DNA of 64,000 nt, taken from the NCBI GenBank assembly GCA_963822985.1, contig CAWGJU010000006.1, positions 811,022 to 875,021 on the forward strand. The letters are read 5' to 3'. How positions within the stretch are numbered: position 1 is the first letter of the stretch; every line of letters starts with the position of its first letter. Of this stretch, positions 29,385 to 39,243 are shown in pieces. Position numbers and translations under genes: made by a program. The stretch comes from Thermohalobaculum sp963822985 (GTDB lineage: Bacteria; Pseudomonadota; Alphaproteobacteria; Rhodobacterales; Rhodobacteraceae). The notes beneath the pieces are model-generated. The model was given only the letters and a program-made list of their open reading frames with translations. It had not been told where the DNA came from and searched no databases.

Positions 29385-30137
29385 GCGAGTGGCCCGCCGG
29401 AGTCGGCCGGGTTGTCCTCGATGCGGTGTGCAGCACGAATGACGAGGCGCGGCAACTCGCTCGAGGCGGGCGAGACGGGACCGATCTGGATCGCCGCGCG
29501 CCGACAGCTCGCCGGCCGAGGCCGCGAGCATCGTCCCTGGTCGACCGAGCCGGGCAACCTGGCCGCGACGCTGCTTCTGCCCTTCCGCGGTACGCCCGCC
29601 GATGGCGCCCGGCTGGGGTTTCCATCGGCGCTGGCGGTTGCCGAGCTCTTCGACCATTTCGCGCCCGGCGTAGGCGTCACCCTGAAATGGCCGAACGACG
29701 TTCTGCTGTGCGGGCGCAAAGCCTCGGGGATCCTGCTCGAGAACTTCGGCCCGGGGCCGGATGGGCGGCTCGGCATCGCGATCGGGATCGGGATCAACCT
29801 CTCCAGCAATCCGAGGGCGGACGAAACGCTCTGGCCGGCGACCGCGATTGCCGCCGAGACCGGCCGCGCGCCGCCATTCGACGAGGCGTTGACCGTACTG
29901 GCAGCGCGCATGGCGCACTGGCTCGACACCCTCGAGCGTCGCGGCTTCGAGGTCGTGCGTGGCGCGTGGCTCGCCCGCGCCGATCGCCTCGGCGAAGTGA
30001 TCGACGCGCGCCTGCCCCGCGGCACGCTGACCGGCCGCTTCTCGGCGATAGACGCCGACGGCGCGCTTGTCCTAGAAACCGCGGACGGCACGCGGCGGAT
30101 TGCGGCCGGCGACGTTTTCTTCCGGGAGGCCGGCTGA
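29381..30137 (+). CDS. birA: Biotin-[acetyl-CoA-carboxylase] ligase (one frame break)
   Basis: Attaches biotin to carrier proteins of acetyl-CoA carboxylase. Catalytic-domain motifs: STNDEARQLA, QLAGRGR (adenylate-binding glycine-rich loop), PGNLAATLLLP, LKWPNDVLLCGRKASGIL and GIGINL, then a small SH3-like C-terminal domain. There is no N-terminal DNA-binding domain, so it is a ligase only, not a repressor. The GTG at 29381 overlaps nuoN. One extra base near 29461 (GCT+C|GAG GCG) separates the first 27 codons; corrected length is 251 residues. The stop overlaps the coaX start (TGATG). Confidence 0.92.
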
Positions 30138-30931
30138 TGCTGCTGGCGATCGATGTCGGCAACACCAACACGGTGTTCGCCCTGCACGACGGCTCGACCT
30201 TCGTTGGCGAGTGGCGCTGCAACACCGAAAGCGTGCGCACCGCGGACCAGTATTTCGTGTGGCTGCGCCAGCTGATGCAGCACAACGGGCTGGGAACGTT
30301 CCTCATCGATTCGGTCGTGATCTCGAACACGGCGCCGGCCACGCTTTTCAACCTGCGCGTCCTCTGCGACCGCTACTTCAACTGCCGCCCGCTGGTCGTC
30401 GGCAAGGAAGGCTGCAAGCTGCCCTGCGAGATCCGGGTCGACAACCCGGCCGAGGTCGGCGCCGACCGCCTGGTCAACACCATCGCGGCCTTCGACCGCT
30501 ATGGCGGCGAGCTGATCGTCGTCGATTTCGGCACCGCCACGACGCTCGACGTCGTCGCCCATGACGGCGCCTATATCGGCGGGGCCATCGCGCCGGGGAT
30601 CAACCTCTCGCTCGACGCGCTACACCACGCGGCCGCGCACCTGCCGCGCATCGACGTGACCCGGCCGCCGCATGTGATCGGCCGCAACACCGTCCACTGC
30701 ATGCAATCCGGCATCTACTGGGGCTATGTCGGTCTGATCGAGGGCATCGCGACGCGCATCGCCGCCGAGCGCGGCCACGAGATGCGGCTGATCGCAACCG
30801 GCGGCCTCTCCCCGCTCTTCGCCCGCGGTTCGGACATGATCCAGACCGTCGATACCGACCTGACCATGCGCGGTCTGGTGATCATCCACGAGTTCAACAC
30901 GGCTCGCGAGAAGACCCAAATTCATGCCTGA
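30137..30931 (+). CDS. coaX: Type III pantothenate kinase
   Basis: Phosphorylates pantothenate, the first step of coenzyme A synthesis. The 264 residues contain the ASKHA-fold phosphate loops: DVGNTNTVFAL at the N-terminus, GADRLVNTIAAF, VVDFGTATTLDVV and IATGGLSPLFA. The start overlaps birA and the end overlaps rnj by eight bases, the usual birA-coaX-rnj arrangement in alphaproteobacteria. The frame is unbroken. Confidence 0.96.
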   Translation: MLLAIDVGNTNTVFALHDGSTFVGEWRCNTESVRTADQYFVWLRQLMQHNGLGTFLIDSVVISNTAPATLFNLRVLCDRYFNCRPLVVGKEGCKLPCEIRVDNPAEVGADRLVNTIAAFDRYGGELIVVDFGTATTLDVVAHDGAYIGGAIAPGINLSLDALHHAAAHLPRIDVTRPPHVIGRNTVHCMQSGIYWGYVGLIEGIATRIAAERGHEMRLIATGGLSPLFARGSDMIQTVDTDLTMRGLVIIHEFNTAREKTQIHA

Positions 30932-32606
30932 TACCCCCGACGAGCTGGTCTACCTCGCGCTTGGCGGCGCGGGCGAGATCGGCATGAACTGCTATCTCTA
31001 CGGCTATGGCGCCGGCCGGGCGCGCCGTTGGATCATGGTCGACCTCGGCCTGGGCTTCGGCGACATGGAGACCGCGCCGGGCGTCGAGGTCATCGTCCCC
31101 GACATCGGCCACATCATCGCCGAGCGCGACCGGCTCGAGGCGATCTGCCTCACCCATGCGCACGAGGACCATATCGGCGCGATCCAGTACCTCTGGGACC
31201 GCCTGCAGGTGCCGATCTACGCGCGTCCCTTCACTGCCGAGGTCGTTCGCCGCAGCATGGCCGAGGCGGGCCTCGACATCGGCGCGGTGCGGCAGGTCGG
31301 CCAGGGAGAGCGCGTCAGGGCCGGGCCGTTCGAGGTGGAATGGTTCCCCGTCACGCACTCGATCCCCGAGGCGTCCTGCCTCGCGATCCGCACCGCGTCG
31401 GGACTGGTGGTGCACTCGGGCGACTTCAAGCTCGACCCCGAGCCGCTGCTGGGCCAGCCGATCGACATGGGCGTGTTCGACCGACTGGGCGCCGAGGGGG
31501 TGCTGGCGCTGGCCTGCGATTCGACCAACGTCTTCCTCGAGGGCGCGGCCGGCTCGGAGGCCGAGATCGTAGACAATCTCGAGCGCATCATCGCCGAGGC
31601 GCCGCGCGCCGTCGCCGCCACGACCTTCGCCTCGAACGTCGCCCGCCTGCGGACGCTCGCCAATGCCGCGCGCGCCGCCGGGCGGTCGATCGTGGTTGCC
31701 GGCCGCGCCATGCGGCGGATGATCGAGATCGCGGTGCAGACCGGCCAGCTGACGGATTTCCCCTCCACCGTGCCGGAGGACCGGGCGAAGGACATCCCGG
31801 CCGAGAACCTGTTCTACCTGGTGACCGGCAGCCAGGGCGAGGGGCGCGCCGCGCTGGCCCGGATCGCCGCCGGCACGCACCCGACGGTGACGCTGGCCGA
31901 GGGCGACACCGTGCATTTTCTCGTCCAAGAACATCCCCGGCAACGAGGCGGGCATCTACCGGCTGCACAACCGACTGAGCGAGCGCGGCGTGCGCATCGT
32001 CGACAGCGACATGGAGCGCATCCATGTCTCGGGCCATGCCCGCCGGGGCGATCTCGAGCGGATCTACCGCGCGCTAAAGCCGCGCACCTCGCTGCCCATC
32101 CATGGCGAGCACCGCCACCTGGTCGAGCACGCGCGCCTGGGCTCGGCGCTGGGGCGTGGCCCAGGCGATCATCGCGCCGAACGGCACCGTGGTGCGCCTC
32201 GACGGCAATGCGCCCGGGCCGGTCGAGTATGTCGAGACGAGCCGCGTCTATATCGACGGCACGACCCAGATCGGCGCGCTCGACGGCGTCATCCGCGAGC
32301 GGCTGAAGATGGCGCGCCAGGGCCACGTCGTCTGCGTGCTGGTCGTCGACGAGGAGGGCGAGCTGCTCGCCGACCCGGAGGTCCGCTGCCTCGGCGCGCC
32401 CAAGCAGGACGATGAGCTGGGCGGCGCCGCTCGACGAGATGATCGCCGAGGCCGTCGACGACGCCATCGAGGACATGCCGGCCAAGGCGCGCCGCACAGA
32501 TGCCGGGATCGAGGAGATGGCCGGGCGCGCGATACGGCGCATCGCCGGCAAGGAATGGGGCAAGCGCCCCATCGTGACGGTGATCGTCACCCGCCTGGAG
32601 GAGTGA
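30924..32606 (+). CDS. rnj: Ribonuclease J (three frame breaks)
   Basis: Metallo-beta-lactamase/beta-CASP ribonuclease for mRNA decay and rRNA maturation. The zinc motif HAHEDHIGA (about residue 75), HSGDFKLDP, CDSTNVF, the beta-CASP block and SSKNIPGNEAGIY are visible, followed by HVSGHARRGDLERI and the C-terminal dimerisation domain. Extra bases occur near 31920 (CAT+T|TTC TCG), 32155 (GGG+C|GTG GCC) and 32421 (CTG+G|GCG GCG). Three insertions return to the original frame, so the observed TGA at 32604 is the right stop. Corrected length is 559 residues. Confidence 0.94.
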
Positions 32607-32643
32607 CGCGGGCGCCCCTGGCCGCCGACAGCGCGTCCCGGTC

Positions 32644-33543
32644 TTACGCCGAGACGAGGCTCTTCTCGGCGGCGAGCTCGCGCATCCGCCGCTGCAGTTT
32701 TTCGAAGGCGCGGACCTCGATCTGCCGGATGCGCTCGCGGCTGACGCTGTAGACCTTGGAGAGGTCCTCCAGCGTCACCGGCTCGTCCTTCAGGCGCCGC
32801 TCGGTCAGGATGTGCCGCTCACGCTCGTTCAGCGCCTTCATCGCCTCGATCAGCAGCTCGCGGCGCAGCTCCAGCTCCTGGTCTTCGGCATAGGCCGAGG
32901 CCTGGTCGGCCTCGTCGTCGGCCAGCCAGTCCTGCCATTCCGAGGTGCCCTCGCCATCGCCCTTCAGGGGCGCGTTCAGCGAGCTGTCGCCGCCACCGGA
33001 CAGGCGCCGGTTCATCGAAACGACCTCGTCCTTGGTGACGCCCAGGTCAGTGGCGATCTTCTCGACGTGCTCGGGGCGCATGTCGCCCTCTTCCAGCGCG
33101 CCGATCTTGCCCTTGGCCTTGCGAAGATTGAAGAACAGCTTCTTCTGCGCCGCCGTGGTGCCGAGCTTCACCAGCGACCAGGACCGCAGGATGTATTCCT
33201 GGATCGCGGCGCGGATCCACCACATCGCGTAGGTGGCAAGCCGGAAGCCCTTGTCGGGGTCGAAACGCTTCACCGCCTGCATCAAGCCGACATTCGCCTC
33301 GGAGATGACCTCCGAGATCGGCAGTCCATAGCCGCGATAGCCCATCGCGATCTTGGCGGCGAGCCGCAAATGCGAGGTGACCAGCCTGTGCGCCGCGTCG
33401 CGGTCGCCGTGATCGACCCACGCCTTGGCAAGCATGAACTCCTCTTCCGGCTCCAGCATCGGGAACTTGCGGATCTCGGACAGATAGCGGCTTAGCCCCT
33501 GTTCCGGCGAGGGAGCGGGCAGAGAGGCGTAAGTGTTAGCCAT
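32644..33543 (-). CDS. rpoH: RNA polymerase heat-shock sigma factor RpoH
   Basis: Sigma-32 family factor of 299 residues directing heat-shock transcription. Region 2 reads SHLRLAAKIAMGYRGYGLPI and FDPDKGFRLATYAMWWIRAA; the RpoH-specific box is QKKLFFNLRKAKGKIG. Region 4 has ERERHILTERRLKDEP and VYSVSRERIRQIEVRAFEKL. Start ATG at 33541-33543. An 8-bp inverted repeat lies in the leader 34-56 bases upstream. It shares strand and neighbourhood with rluD, an arrangement common in alphaproteobacteria. The frame is unbroken; rpoH and clpA in one window are functionally related but not adjacent. Confidence 0.95.
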   Translation of the reverse strand: MANTYASLPAPSPEQGLSRYLSEIRKFPMLEPEEEFMLAKAWVDHGDRDAAHRLVTSHLRLAAKIAMGYRGYGLPISEVISEANVGLMQAVKRFDPDKGFRLATYAMWWIRAAIQEYILRSWSLVKLGTTAAQKKLFFNLRKAKGKIGALEEGDMRPEHVEKIATDLGVTKDEVVSMNRRLSGGGDSSLNAPLKGDGEGTSEWQDWLADDEADQASAYAEDQELELRRELLIEAMKALNERERHILTERRLKDEPVTLEDLSKVYSVSRERIRQIEVRAFEKLQRRMRELAAEKSLVSA

Positions 33544-33576
33544 GGGGTATTTCCCAATCCGATCTATGCATTGCTG

Positions 33577-33599
33577 CGAACGATGGGTACGATCGTTCG
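33577..33599 (-). promoter_or_regulatory. Inverted repeat in the rpoH leader
   Basis: CGAACGAT and ATCGTTCG are a perfect 8-bp inverted repeat with a 7-base spacer (33577-33584 and 33592-33599). They lie between the end of rluD and the rpoH ATG, in what should be rpoH 5' leader or promoter. It could be a DNA operator, or an RNA hairpin 34 bases before the start codon. There is no U-tract after it, so it is a weak candidate for a terminator of rluD. Confidence 0.45.
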
Positions 33600-33634
33600 T
33601 TCCGAGCAGGTCTCAATACACTGAAACGATCCTT

Positions 33635-34712
33635 TCACATATTCCGTCGCAGCGCCATCAACAAAACGTGCAAATCTTGCGGGATTGTTGCGCACAGGTT
33701 AACTCTGCTTTGCGTTTGCGGGTGAGCGAAACCCAGCGTCCGGGCGTGGAGTGCCTGACGCGAAAAGCCGAGCAGGTCGCGCGCGCAACGCTTCGGGGCA
33801 GGCGGAGGCAGCCGGCGGTCGTGCCCGCCCATAGACCGGATCGCCGATCAGGGCGTGCCCGATATAGCTCGCGTGCACGCGGATCTGGTGCGTCCGCCCG
33901 GTCTCGAGCCGGCATTCGACAAGGCTCGCCAGCGGGCGGGAAGCCGGCCCGAACCGTTCAAGGACGCGCAGCCGCGTCACCGCGCGCCGCCCGCCCGCCA
34001 CAACCGCCATACGCTTGCGGTCGGTGCGGTGCCGGCCGATGCCGGTCTCGATCCGGACCCAGCCCTCCGCCTCGAAGCTGACGCCGGGCAGGCCGCCCAG
34101 GCGCGGATCGGCCCGGTCGGGGACGCCCCAGACGAGCGCCTGATAGCGCCGCTCGACCGTGTGCGCCGCGAACTGAGCGGCCAGTCCGGCATGCGCCGCC
34201 TCGGTCTTGGCCACGACCAGCAGGCCGGAGGTGTCCTTGTCGATGCGGTGGACGATGCCAGGCCGGCGGGCGCCGCCGATGCCCGTCAGGCTCTGGCCGC
34301 AATGCGCCAGCAAGGCGTTGACCAGGGTGCCGGTCTCGGCGCCGGGCGCCGGGTGCACGACCATGCCGGCCGGCTTGTCGACGACGATCAGATGCTCGTC
34401 CTCGTAGACGACCGACAGCGGGATCGCCTCGGGCTCGGGCTCGGGCTCGACTGCCGGCGGCACGGCGATGAAAAAGCGTTCGCCCGGCTTGACCCGGCGG
34501 GCCGGCTCGCGAACGGTCGCGCCGTGGGCTTCCGCCACGGCGCCGGCGGCGATCAGCGCCCCGATGCGCGACCGGGAAAGCGGCAGACCGGCCGCCGCGG
34601 CGGCAGTGGCGAGGGCGCGGTCCAGCCGGTCGCCGGCGGCCGTTGCCGGGACGACCAGCTCGGCCGTGCTGCCGCCGCCGTCGCTGTCGCCGTCCTCTGG
34701 CGGAGGCTCCAT
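33635..34712 (-). CDS. rluD: RluD-type ribosomal large subunit pseudouridine synthase (one frame break)
   Basis: Isomerises uridines of 23S rRNA helix 69. An N-terminal S4 RNA-binding domain (AGDRLDRALA, SRSRIGALI) is followed by the catalytic domain with HRIDKDTSGLLVVAKT (catalytic Asp) and LVECRLETGRTHQIRVHA. An extra base near 33781 (GCG+C|GAC CTG) cuts off the last 50 codons. Dropping it restores LLGFSRQALHARTLGFAHP, the normal RluA/D ending, and 358 residues. Its ATG shares the CATG palindrome with the divergent DUF6476 gene. Confidence 0.93.
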
Positions 34713-35055
34713 GTTTCAGGATCCTGACGACGAGCTTCCCGAGCCGCCGCGGTTGCGCCGGCTGCGCTGGATGGTGACCACGCTGACGGTCGTTCTCATC
34801 CTGGGCGTGCTAACGATCGCCGGGACGATTGTCATCCGGCTCGGCTTCGGCTTTGGCGAGGCGGTCTCGGCCGGGGCAATTCGGGCCGAGCGCTTCGTGC
34901 TGCCGCCCGAGGCGGCGATTGTCGCCGTCGGGCGCGGTTCCGGCACAGTGCTGTTCGTGCTGCGCGGACCGAACGGGGCCGAGACGCTGCAGGTGTTCGA
35001 CGAGGCGACGGGCGCGCCCGTCAGCCGGACGGCGATCGCGCGCGAGGGCGGCTGA
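34711..35055 (+). CDS. DUF6476 small membrane protein
   Basis: Protein of 114 residues with the alphaproteobacterial DUF6476 layout: acidic start, LPEPPRLRRLRWMVTTLTVV, one transmembrane helix (about 24-46), then a periplasmic beta-strand segment (AAIVAVGRGSGTVLFVLRG). Function unknown. The ATG at 34711-34713 overlaps the rluD start on the other strand, leaving no room for a promoter between the two genes; its promoter must lie inside rluD. Convergent with the P1 peptidase gene (17-base gap). Confidence 0.85.
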   Translation: MFQDPDDELPEPPRLRRLRWMVTTLTVVLILGVLTIAGTIVIRLGFGFGEAVSAGAIRAERFVLPPEAAIVAVGRGSGTVLFVLRGPNGAETLQVFDEATGAPVSRTAIAREGG

Positions 35056-35072
35056 CGGCCGCGGCGCGGGCC

Positions 35073-36077
35073 TCAGCTGCGGCCGAGGGCCTCGGCGTGC
35101 ACCTGGCGATAGCTCGGCATGTCGGCGAGCGGCTCGGCCTCGAAGACGCCGCGCGCGATCGCCCGGGCGAGGCAGTCGGCCGCGAGGTGGCCGATCTCGG
35201 CAACGCCGGTGATGGGGTCCGCAAGCGGCCTGGCACCCGTCGACAGGACGAAGATGGTGTCGCCGTCGAGCGGGCTGTGCGCCGGGCGGATCGCCCGCGC
35301 GATGCCGTCCTGCGCCATCGTCGCGACCCGCTCGGCCTCGGCCCGCGTCAGCGCCGCGTCGGTGGCGACGACGCCGAGCGTGGTGTTCGTGCCGGCGCTG
35401 AAAGGCCTGAAGTCGAAGGCGAGATCGGCGAGCGGCCCGCCGGGCGGCGGCGCGCCGCCGAACTCGCCGGCGCGCTCGTACGGCCATGCCCAGAAGGCGG
35501 AGCTGCCCGGCACGACGACCGAGCCGAGCGAATTGACGACGGCGACCGCCCCCACCGTCGCCCTCGCCGTGACCAGCGACGCGCTGCCCAGCCCGCCCTT
35601 CAAGTCTCCCGCACGTCCACCGAGGCCAGCCCCGGCATTTCCGAGCGCTAAACCGGCGCTGGCCGCCGCGGTGGCGGCACGGCCGAGCGACCACCAGGGC
35701 GACCCCTCCCAGTGCTTCGGGCCTCCGGCCGTCAGGTCGAAGATGATGGCTGCCGGCACGATTGGCACCCGCACCGTGCCCATGCGGAAGCCGACGCCCT
35801 GGCCGCGCAGCCAATCCATGGCGCCGCCGGCGGCGTCGAGGCCATAGGCCGAGCCGCCTGACAGGACCACCGCATGCACATGCGTCATGGTCGCGGCGGC
35901 GCCGAGGATCGTCGTGCCGCGCGTGCCCGGCCCGCCGCCCGCGACCGACACTGCCGCCACGGCCGGTTCGTCGGGCACGACGGCGGTCACCCCCGTGATC
36001 AGCGCCGGATCCTCGGCGTTCCCGACCCGGATGCCGGGCACGTCGCATATGGTGTTGAGCGGTCCGGGCGCGACCAT
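35073..36077 (-). CDS. P1-family (DmpA/NylC-like) autoprocessing peptidase
   Basis: N-terminal-nucleophile-type hydrolase of 334 residues. Family blocks: LNTICDVPGIRVGNAED at the start, VLSGGSAYGLDAAGGAMDWL (about 71-90), GAVAVVNSLGSVV, and SAGTNTTLGVVATDA. By analogy with NylC, which cleaves itself between an Asn and a Thr, N231-T232 in GTNTT is the likely self-cleavage site and T232 the nucleophile. The frame is clean. The start ATG at 36075-36077 is head-to-head with the CoA-transferase gene (66-base gap), so they probably share a promoter region. Substrate unknown: aminopeptidase, beta-peptide or amide hydrolase activities are all known in the family. Confidence 0.88.
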   Translation of the reverse strand: MVAPGPLNTICDVPGIRVGNAEDPALITGVTAVVPDEPAVAAVSVAGGGPGTRGTTILGAAATMTHVHAVVLSGGSAYGLDAAGGAMDWLRGQGVGFRMGTVRVPIVPAAIIFDLTAGGPKHWEGSPWWSLGRAATAAASAGLALGNAGAGLGGRAGDLKGGLGSASLVTARATVGAVAVVNSLGSVVVPGSSAFWAWPYERAGEFGGAPPPGGPLADLAFDFRPFSAGTNTTLGVVATDAALTRAEAERVATMAQDGIARAIRPAHSPLDGDTIFVLSTGARPLADPITGVAEIGHLAADCLARAIARGVFEAEPLADMPSYRQVHAEALGRS

Positions 36078-36143
36078 GATTCTCCCTCGGTTGCAATTGG
36101 CCGAGCGGGCGGCAAAGTGGCCGAAAACTCAAGGGAGCGCGCG

Positions 36144-37260
36144 ATGGCGGGACCGTTGGCCGGCACCAGAGTGGTCGAGTTCGAGGGGATCGGGCCGGCG
36201 CCCTATTGCGGGATGCTGCTGGCCGATCTCGGCGCCGACGTTGTGCGGATCGCCCGCCCGCACGCCGAGCGCGGGCCGCTGATCCAGCACACCGGGCAGG
36301 ACCCGATCGACCGGGGGCGCACGACGGTGACGCTCGACCTCAAGAGCGAGGCGGGGCGGCAGGACGCGCTCGCGCTGCTCAAGCGGGCCGATGCGCTGAT
36401 CGAGGGCCTGCGGCCCGGCGTCATGGAGCGGCTGGGGCTTGGCCCCGAGGTTGTCCTCGCGCGCAACCCGCGGCTGGTCTATGGCCGGATCACCGGCTGG
36501 GGACAGGAGGGCCCGTGGGCCCGCGCCGCCGGCCACGACCTGACCTATATCGCGCTCTCGGGTGCGCTGGCGGCGATGGGCGAGCCCGGCCGCCCGCCGC
36601 AACCGCCGCTGAACCTTGTCGGCGATTACGGCGGCGGCGGTCTCTTTGCGGCCTTCGGGGTCGTCGCGGCGCTGGTCCATGCCGGCCGGACCGGCCAGGG
36701 GCAGGTGGTCGACGCCGCGATGATCGACGGCGCCAACAGCCAGATGACGATGATCTACGGCATGCTCGCCGCCGGGCGCTGGTCGCTCGAGCGCGGCGGC
36801 AACCTGCTCGACGGCGGAGCGCCGTTCTACCGCTGCTATGAATGCGCCGACGGGCGCTTCATCGCCATCGCCGCGATCGAGCCGCAGTTCTTTCGCGCGA
36901 TGATGCAGGGGCGTCGGCCTCGATCCCTCCGCCTGGGACCAGGCGGACCGGAGCCGCTGGCCGGCGCTGGCCGAGGCGATCGCCGCCATCGTCATCCAGA
37001 ATCCGCGCGACCACTGGGCCGCGCTGTTCGACGGGACGGAGGCCTGCGTCGCGCCCGTGCTGACGATGGCCGAGGCGCCGGACCATCCTCACAACCGCGC
37101 CCGCGCCGCGTTCCTGGCCAGCCCGGCGCAGCCCGCGCCGGCGCCGCGCTTCTCGGTCAGCGCGGCCGAGGTCGGCGCGTGCGGGCGGGCCGACGCCGCC
37201 TCCGTCCTGCGGCGATGGTCCGCCCGCGATGGCGGTGCAGATCAGGAGTTGATGATCTGA
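36144..37260 (+). CDS. CaiB/BaiF CoA-transferase, alpha-methylacyl-CoA racemase-like (one frame break)
   Basis: Class III CoA-transferase fold. The N-terminus MAGPLAGTRVVEFEGIGPAP, LLADLGADVVRI, GRITGWGQEGPWA, GHDLTYIALSGAL and GDYGGGGL match alpha-methylacyl-CoA racemases; the His and Asp in these last two motifs are the expected acid/base pair. One extra base near 36912 (GGG+C|GTC GGC) interrupts it; the corrected length is 371 residues with the family end DHWAALFDGTEACVAPVLTM and onward. The 3' end overlaps the end of tadC on the other strand by 19 bases. A role in branched-chain or beta-oxidation metabolism is inferred from the family only. Confidence 0.88.
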
Positions 37261-38210
37261 ATGACCGCGGGCGTGATGATCACCGCAAACAGCACCGGCA
37301 GGAAGAACAGGATCATCGGCACGGTCAGCTTCGGCGGCAGGGCCGCGGCCTTTTTCTCGGCGGCCGCCATGCGCATCGCCCGGCTCTCCTGCGCCAGCAC
37401 GCGCAGCGAGTGGCCGAGCGACGTGCCGTACCGCTCGGACTGGATGAGGCAGCCGGTGACCGCCTGCACGGCGTCGATGTTGACGCGCCGCGACAGGTTC
37501 TCGTAGGCCTGCCGCCGCTCCTTCAGATAGTTGAGCTCGGCATTCGTCAGGCTCATCTCCTTGGCGAGCTCGATCGAGGTGCTGGCCATCTCCTCGGCCA
37601 CCTTGCGGAACGCGTGCTCGATCGACATGCCGGTCTCGACGCAGATCAGCATCAGGTCGACGGCATCCGGCCAAGCGCGGCCGATCTCGAGCTTGCGACG
37701 GTCGATCCTGTTCTTGAGCAGGATGGACGGCAGGAACCAACCGAAAGCGGTGCCGCCGGCAACCACCGCCGCCTTGATCGGCAACGACTGGTGCGGCCAG
37801 ACCAGAAGAATGAAGAGGATCGAAAGGCCAAGCAGGACCAGCGGGCTGATGATCCGAAAGGCAAGGAACTGCACCGCCGCCGCGCGGCCCCGGTAGCCGG
37901 CCTGCTGCAGCCTCTGGACCATCTCGCCGTCGTTCAGCCGATCGGAGAACCGGAAGGCGGCCACCAGCCTCGCCAGCGACGCCGACTGCCGGGCGCGGAG
38001 ACCGGCCTGACCGGCCGACGGATCTGACGGATCGGACTTGCGCACGGCGGTGCCCGGCGCCGGGCCGGCGACCTGCTGGCGCAGCCGCCGCGCCGCGGGG
38101 TTCTGCGCGAAATAGGGCCAAGCGAATGTCAGCGTGAGAGCGAACACCGATATCGCCGCGAGCACCGCGACGATCTGGCTTTGGCTGGCGGCGAGCTGAT
38201 CAACGTCCAT
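37242..38210 (-). CDS. tadC: Tad pilus inner-membrane protein TadC
   Basis: Type II/IV secretion F-domain protein of 322 residues forming the inner-membrane platform with TadB. Helices at the N-terminus (IVAVLAAISVFALTLTFAWP), about 120-165 and at the C-terminus (ILFFLPVLFAVIITPAVI). The T2SSF core reads WPDAVDLMLICVETGMSIEH and TGCLIQSERYGTSLGHSLRV. It lies one base downstream of tadB. Frame unbroken. Confidence 0.93.
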   Translation of the reverse strand: MDVDQLAASQSQIVAVLAAISVFALTLTFAWPYFAQNPAARRLRQQVAGPAPGTAVRKSDPSDPSAGQAGLRARQSASLARLVAAFRFSDRLNDGEMVQRLQQAGYRGRAAAVQFLAFRIISPLVLLGLSILFILLVWPHQSLPIKAAVVAGGTAFGWFLPSILLKNRIDRRKLEIGRAWPDAVDLMLICVETGMSIEHAFRKVAEEMASTSIELAKEMSLTNAELNYLKERRQAYENLSRRVNIDAVQAVTGCLIQSERYGTSLGHSLRVLAQESRAMRMAAAEKKAAALPPKLTVPMILFFLPVLFAVIITPAVIQIINS

Positions 38211-38211
38211 G

Positions 38212-39243
38212 TCAGTGATCGAAGCGGATCATGTTGCGCATGACGATGACGCCGGCCGTCATCCAGATCGCGCAGCCCGCGAGCACAAGGTTGCCGATGA
38301 GCTCGTTGAAGAGCAGGCCGATGTAGTTCGGGCTCGTCAGGCCGAGGATGCCGCAGACCGCGACCGGCATGACGGCAATGATGGCGCCCGAGGCTTTCGC
38401 CTCGGAGCTGAAGGCCTTGATCTTCTCCTTCATCATCTTGCGCTCGCGTAACACGCGGCTGAGGTTGCCCAACGCCTCGGACAGGTTGCCGCCGAGGTCG
38501 CTCTGGATGCCCAGCACCACCGCGAAGAAGTTCGCCTCCATGATCGGCACCCGCTGCGTCAGGCGGCCCAGGGCCTGGTTCAGCGTCAGGCCCACGGCCA
38601 TGTCCTCGACCATGCGCGCGAACTCGCCCTTGACGGGCTCCTGCCCTTCGCTCGCGATCGCCCTGATGCAGTCCCCGAGGGGAAGGCCCGTCTTGACGCC
38701 ACGCGTCACGATGTCGAGCGCGTTCGGGAACTCCTCGATGAATTTCCTCATCCGCCGCGCCCTTTGCGATTTGACGTAGAAATTGAGCAGGATCAGCCCG
38801 CCCAGCGCGCCAGCCGGAACGGCCAGGAAGAGGGCAAGCCCGGCGCCGAGCCAGAGCGCCGGCATCAGCAGCAGCGCCGCCACGCCCGCGCGCAGATAGA
38901 AGGTGGCGACCGTCCAGGACAGGTCGGCCTGATTGAGCCGCATCGGCAGCGTCAGCTTGGCGCGCTGCTTGGAGCGCTCGCGCTTGGCCATGTCGCTCAG
39001 CGCTTTTTCAATCGACTGCTTGCGCCGGTGTTCGCTGATGACCCCGCCGCCGCCCGCGGCGGACGCGCGCGGCTCGAACCCCCCGGCCAGCTCGAGCCGG
39101 CGGCGGAGCGCGATGCGGCTGGAGAGAAGGGCGTCGAAGACCACCCAGAGCATCCCGAGCATGCCCGCCATCACCAGCGCGAACACCACAAACGGCGTCA
39201 GGTCGTGGGGGAGCGATCCGAGCATGTCCTGCATCACCGTCAT
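38212..39243 (-). CDS. tadB: Tad pilus inner-membrane protein TadB
   Basis: Second T2SSF platform protein, 343 residues starting MTVMQDMLGSLPHDL. Core FIEEFPNALDIVTRGVKTGL and FFAVVLGIQSDLGGNLSEAL, with helices at about 18-40, 110-155 and the C-terminus. The ATG overlaps the cpaF stop (ATGA at 39240-39243), so cpaF-tadB-tadC is one translationally coupled unit. Confidence 0.93.
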   Translation of the reverse strand: MTVMQDMLGSLPHDLTPFVVFALVMAGMLGMLWVVFDALLSSRIALRRRLELAGGFEPRASAAGGGGVISEHRRKQSIEKALSDMAKRERSKQRAKLTLPMRLNQADLSWTVATFYLRAGVAALLLMPALWLGAGLALFLAVPAGALGGLILLNFYVKSQRARRMRKFIEEFPNALDIVTRGVKTGLPLGDCIRAIASEGQEPVKGEFARMVEDMAVGLTLNQALGRLTQRVPIMEANFFAVVLGIQSDLGGNLSEALGNLSRVLRERKMMKEKIKAFSSEAKASGAIIAVMPVAVCGILGLTSPNYIGLLFNELIGNLVLAGCAIWMTAGVIVMRNMIRFDH

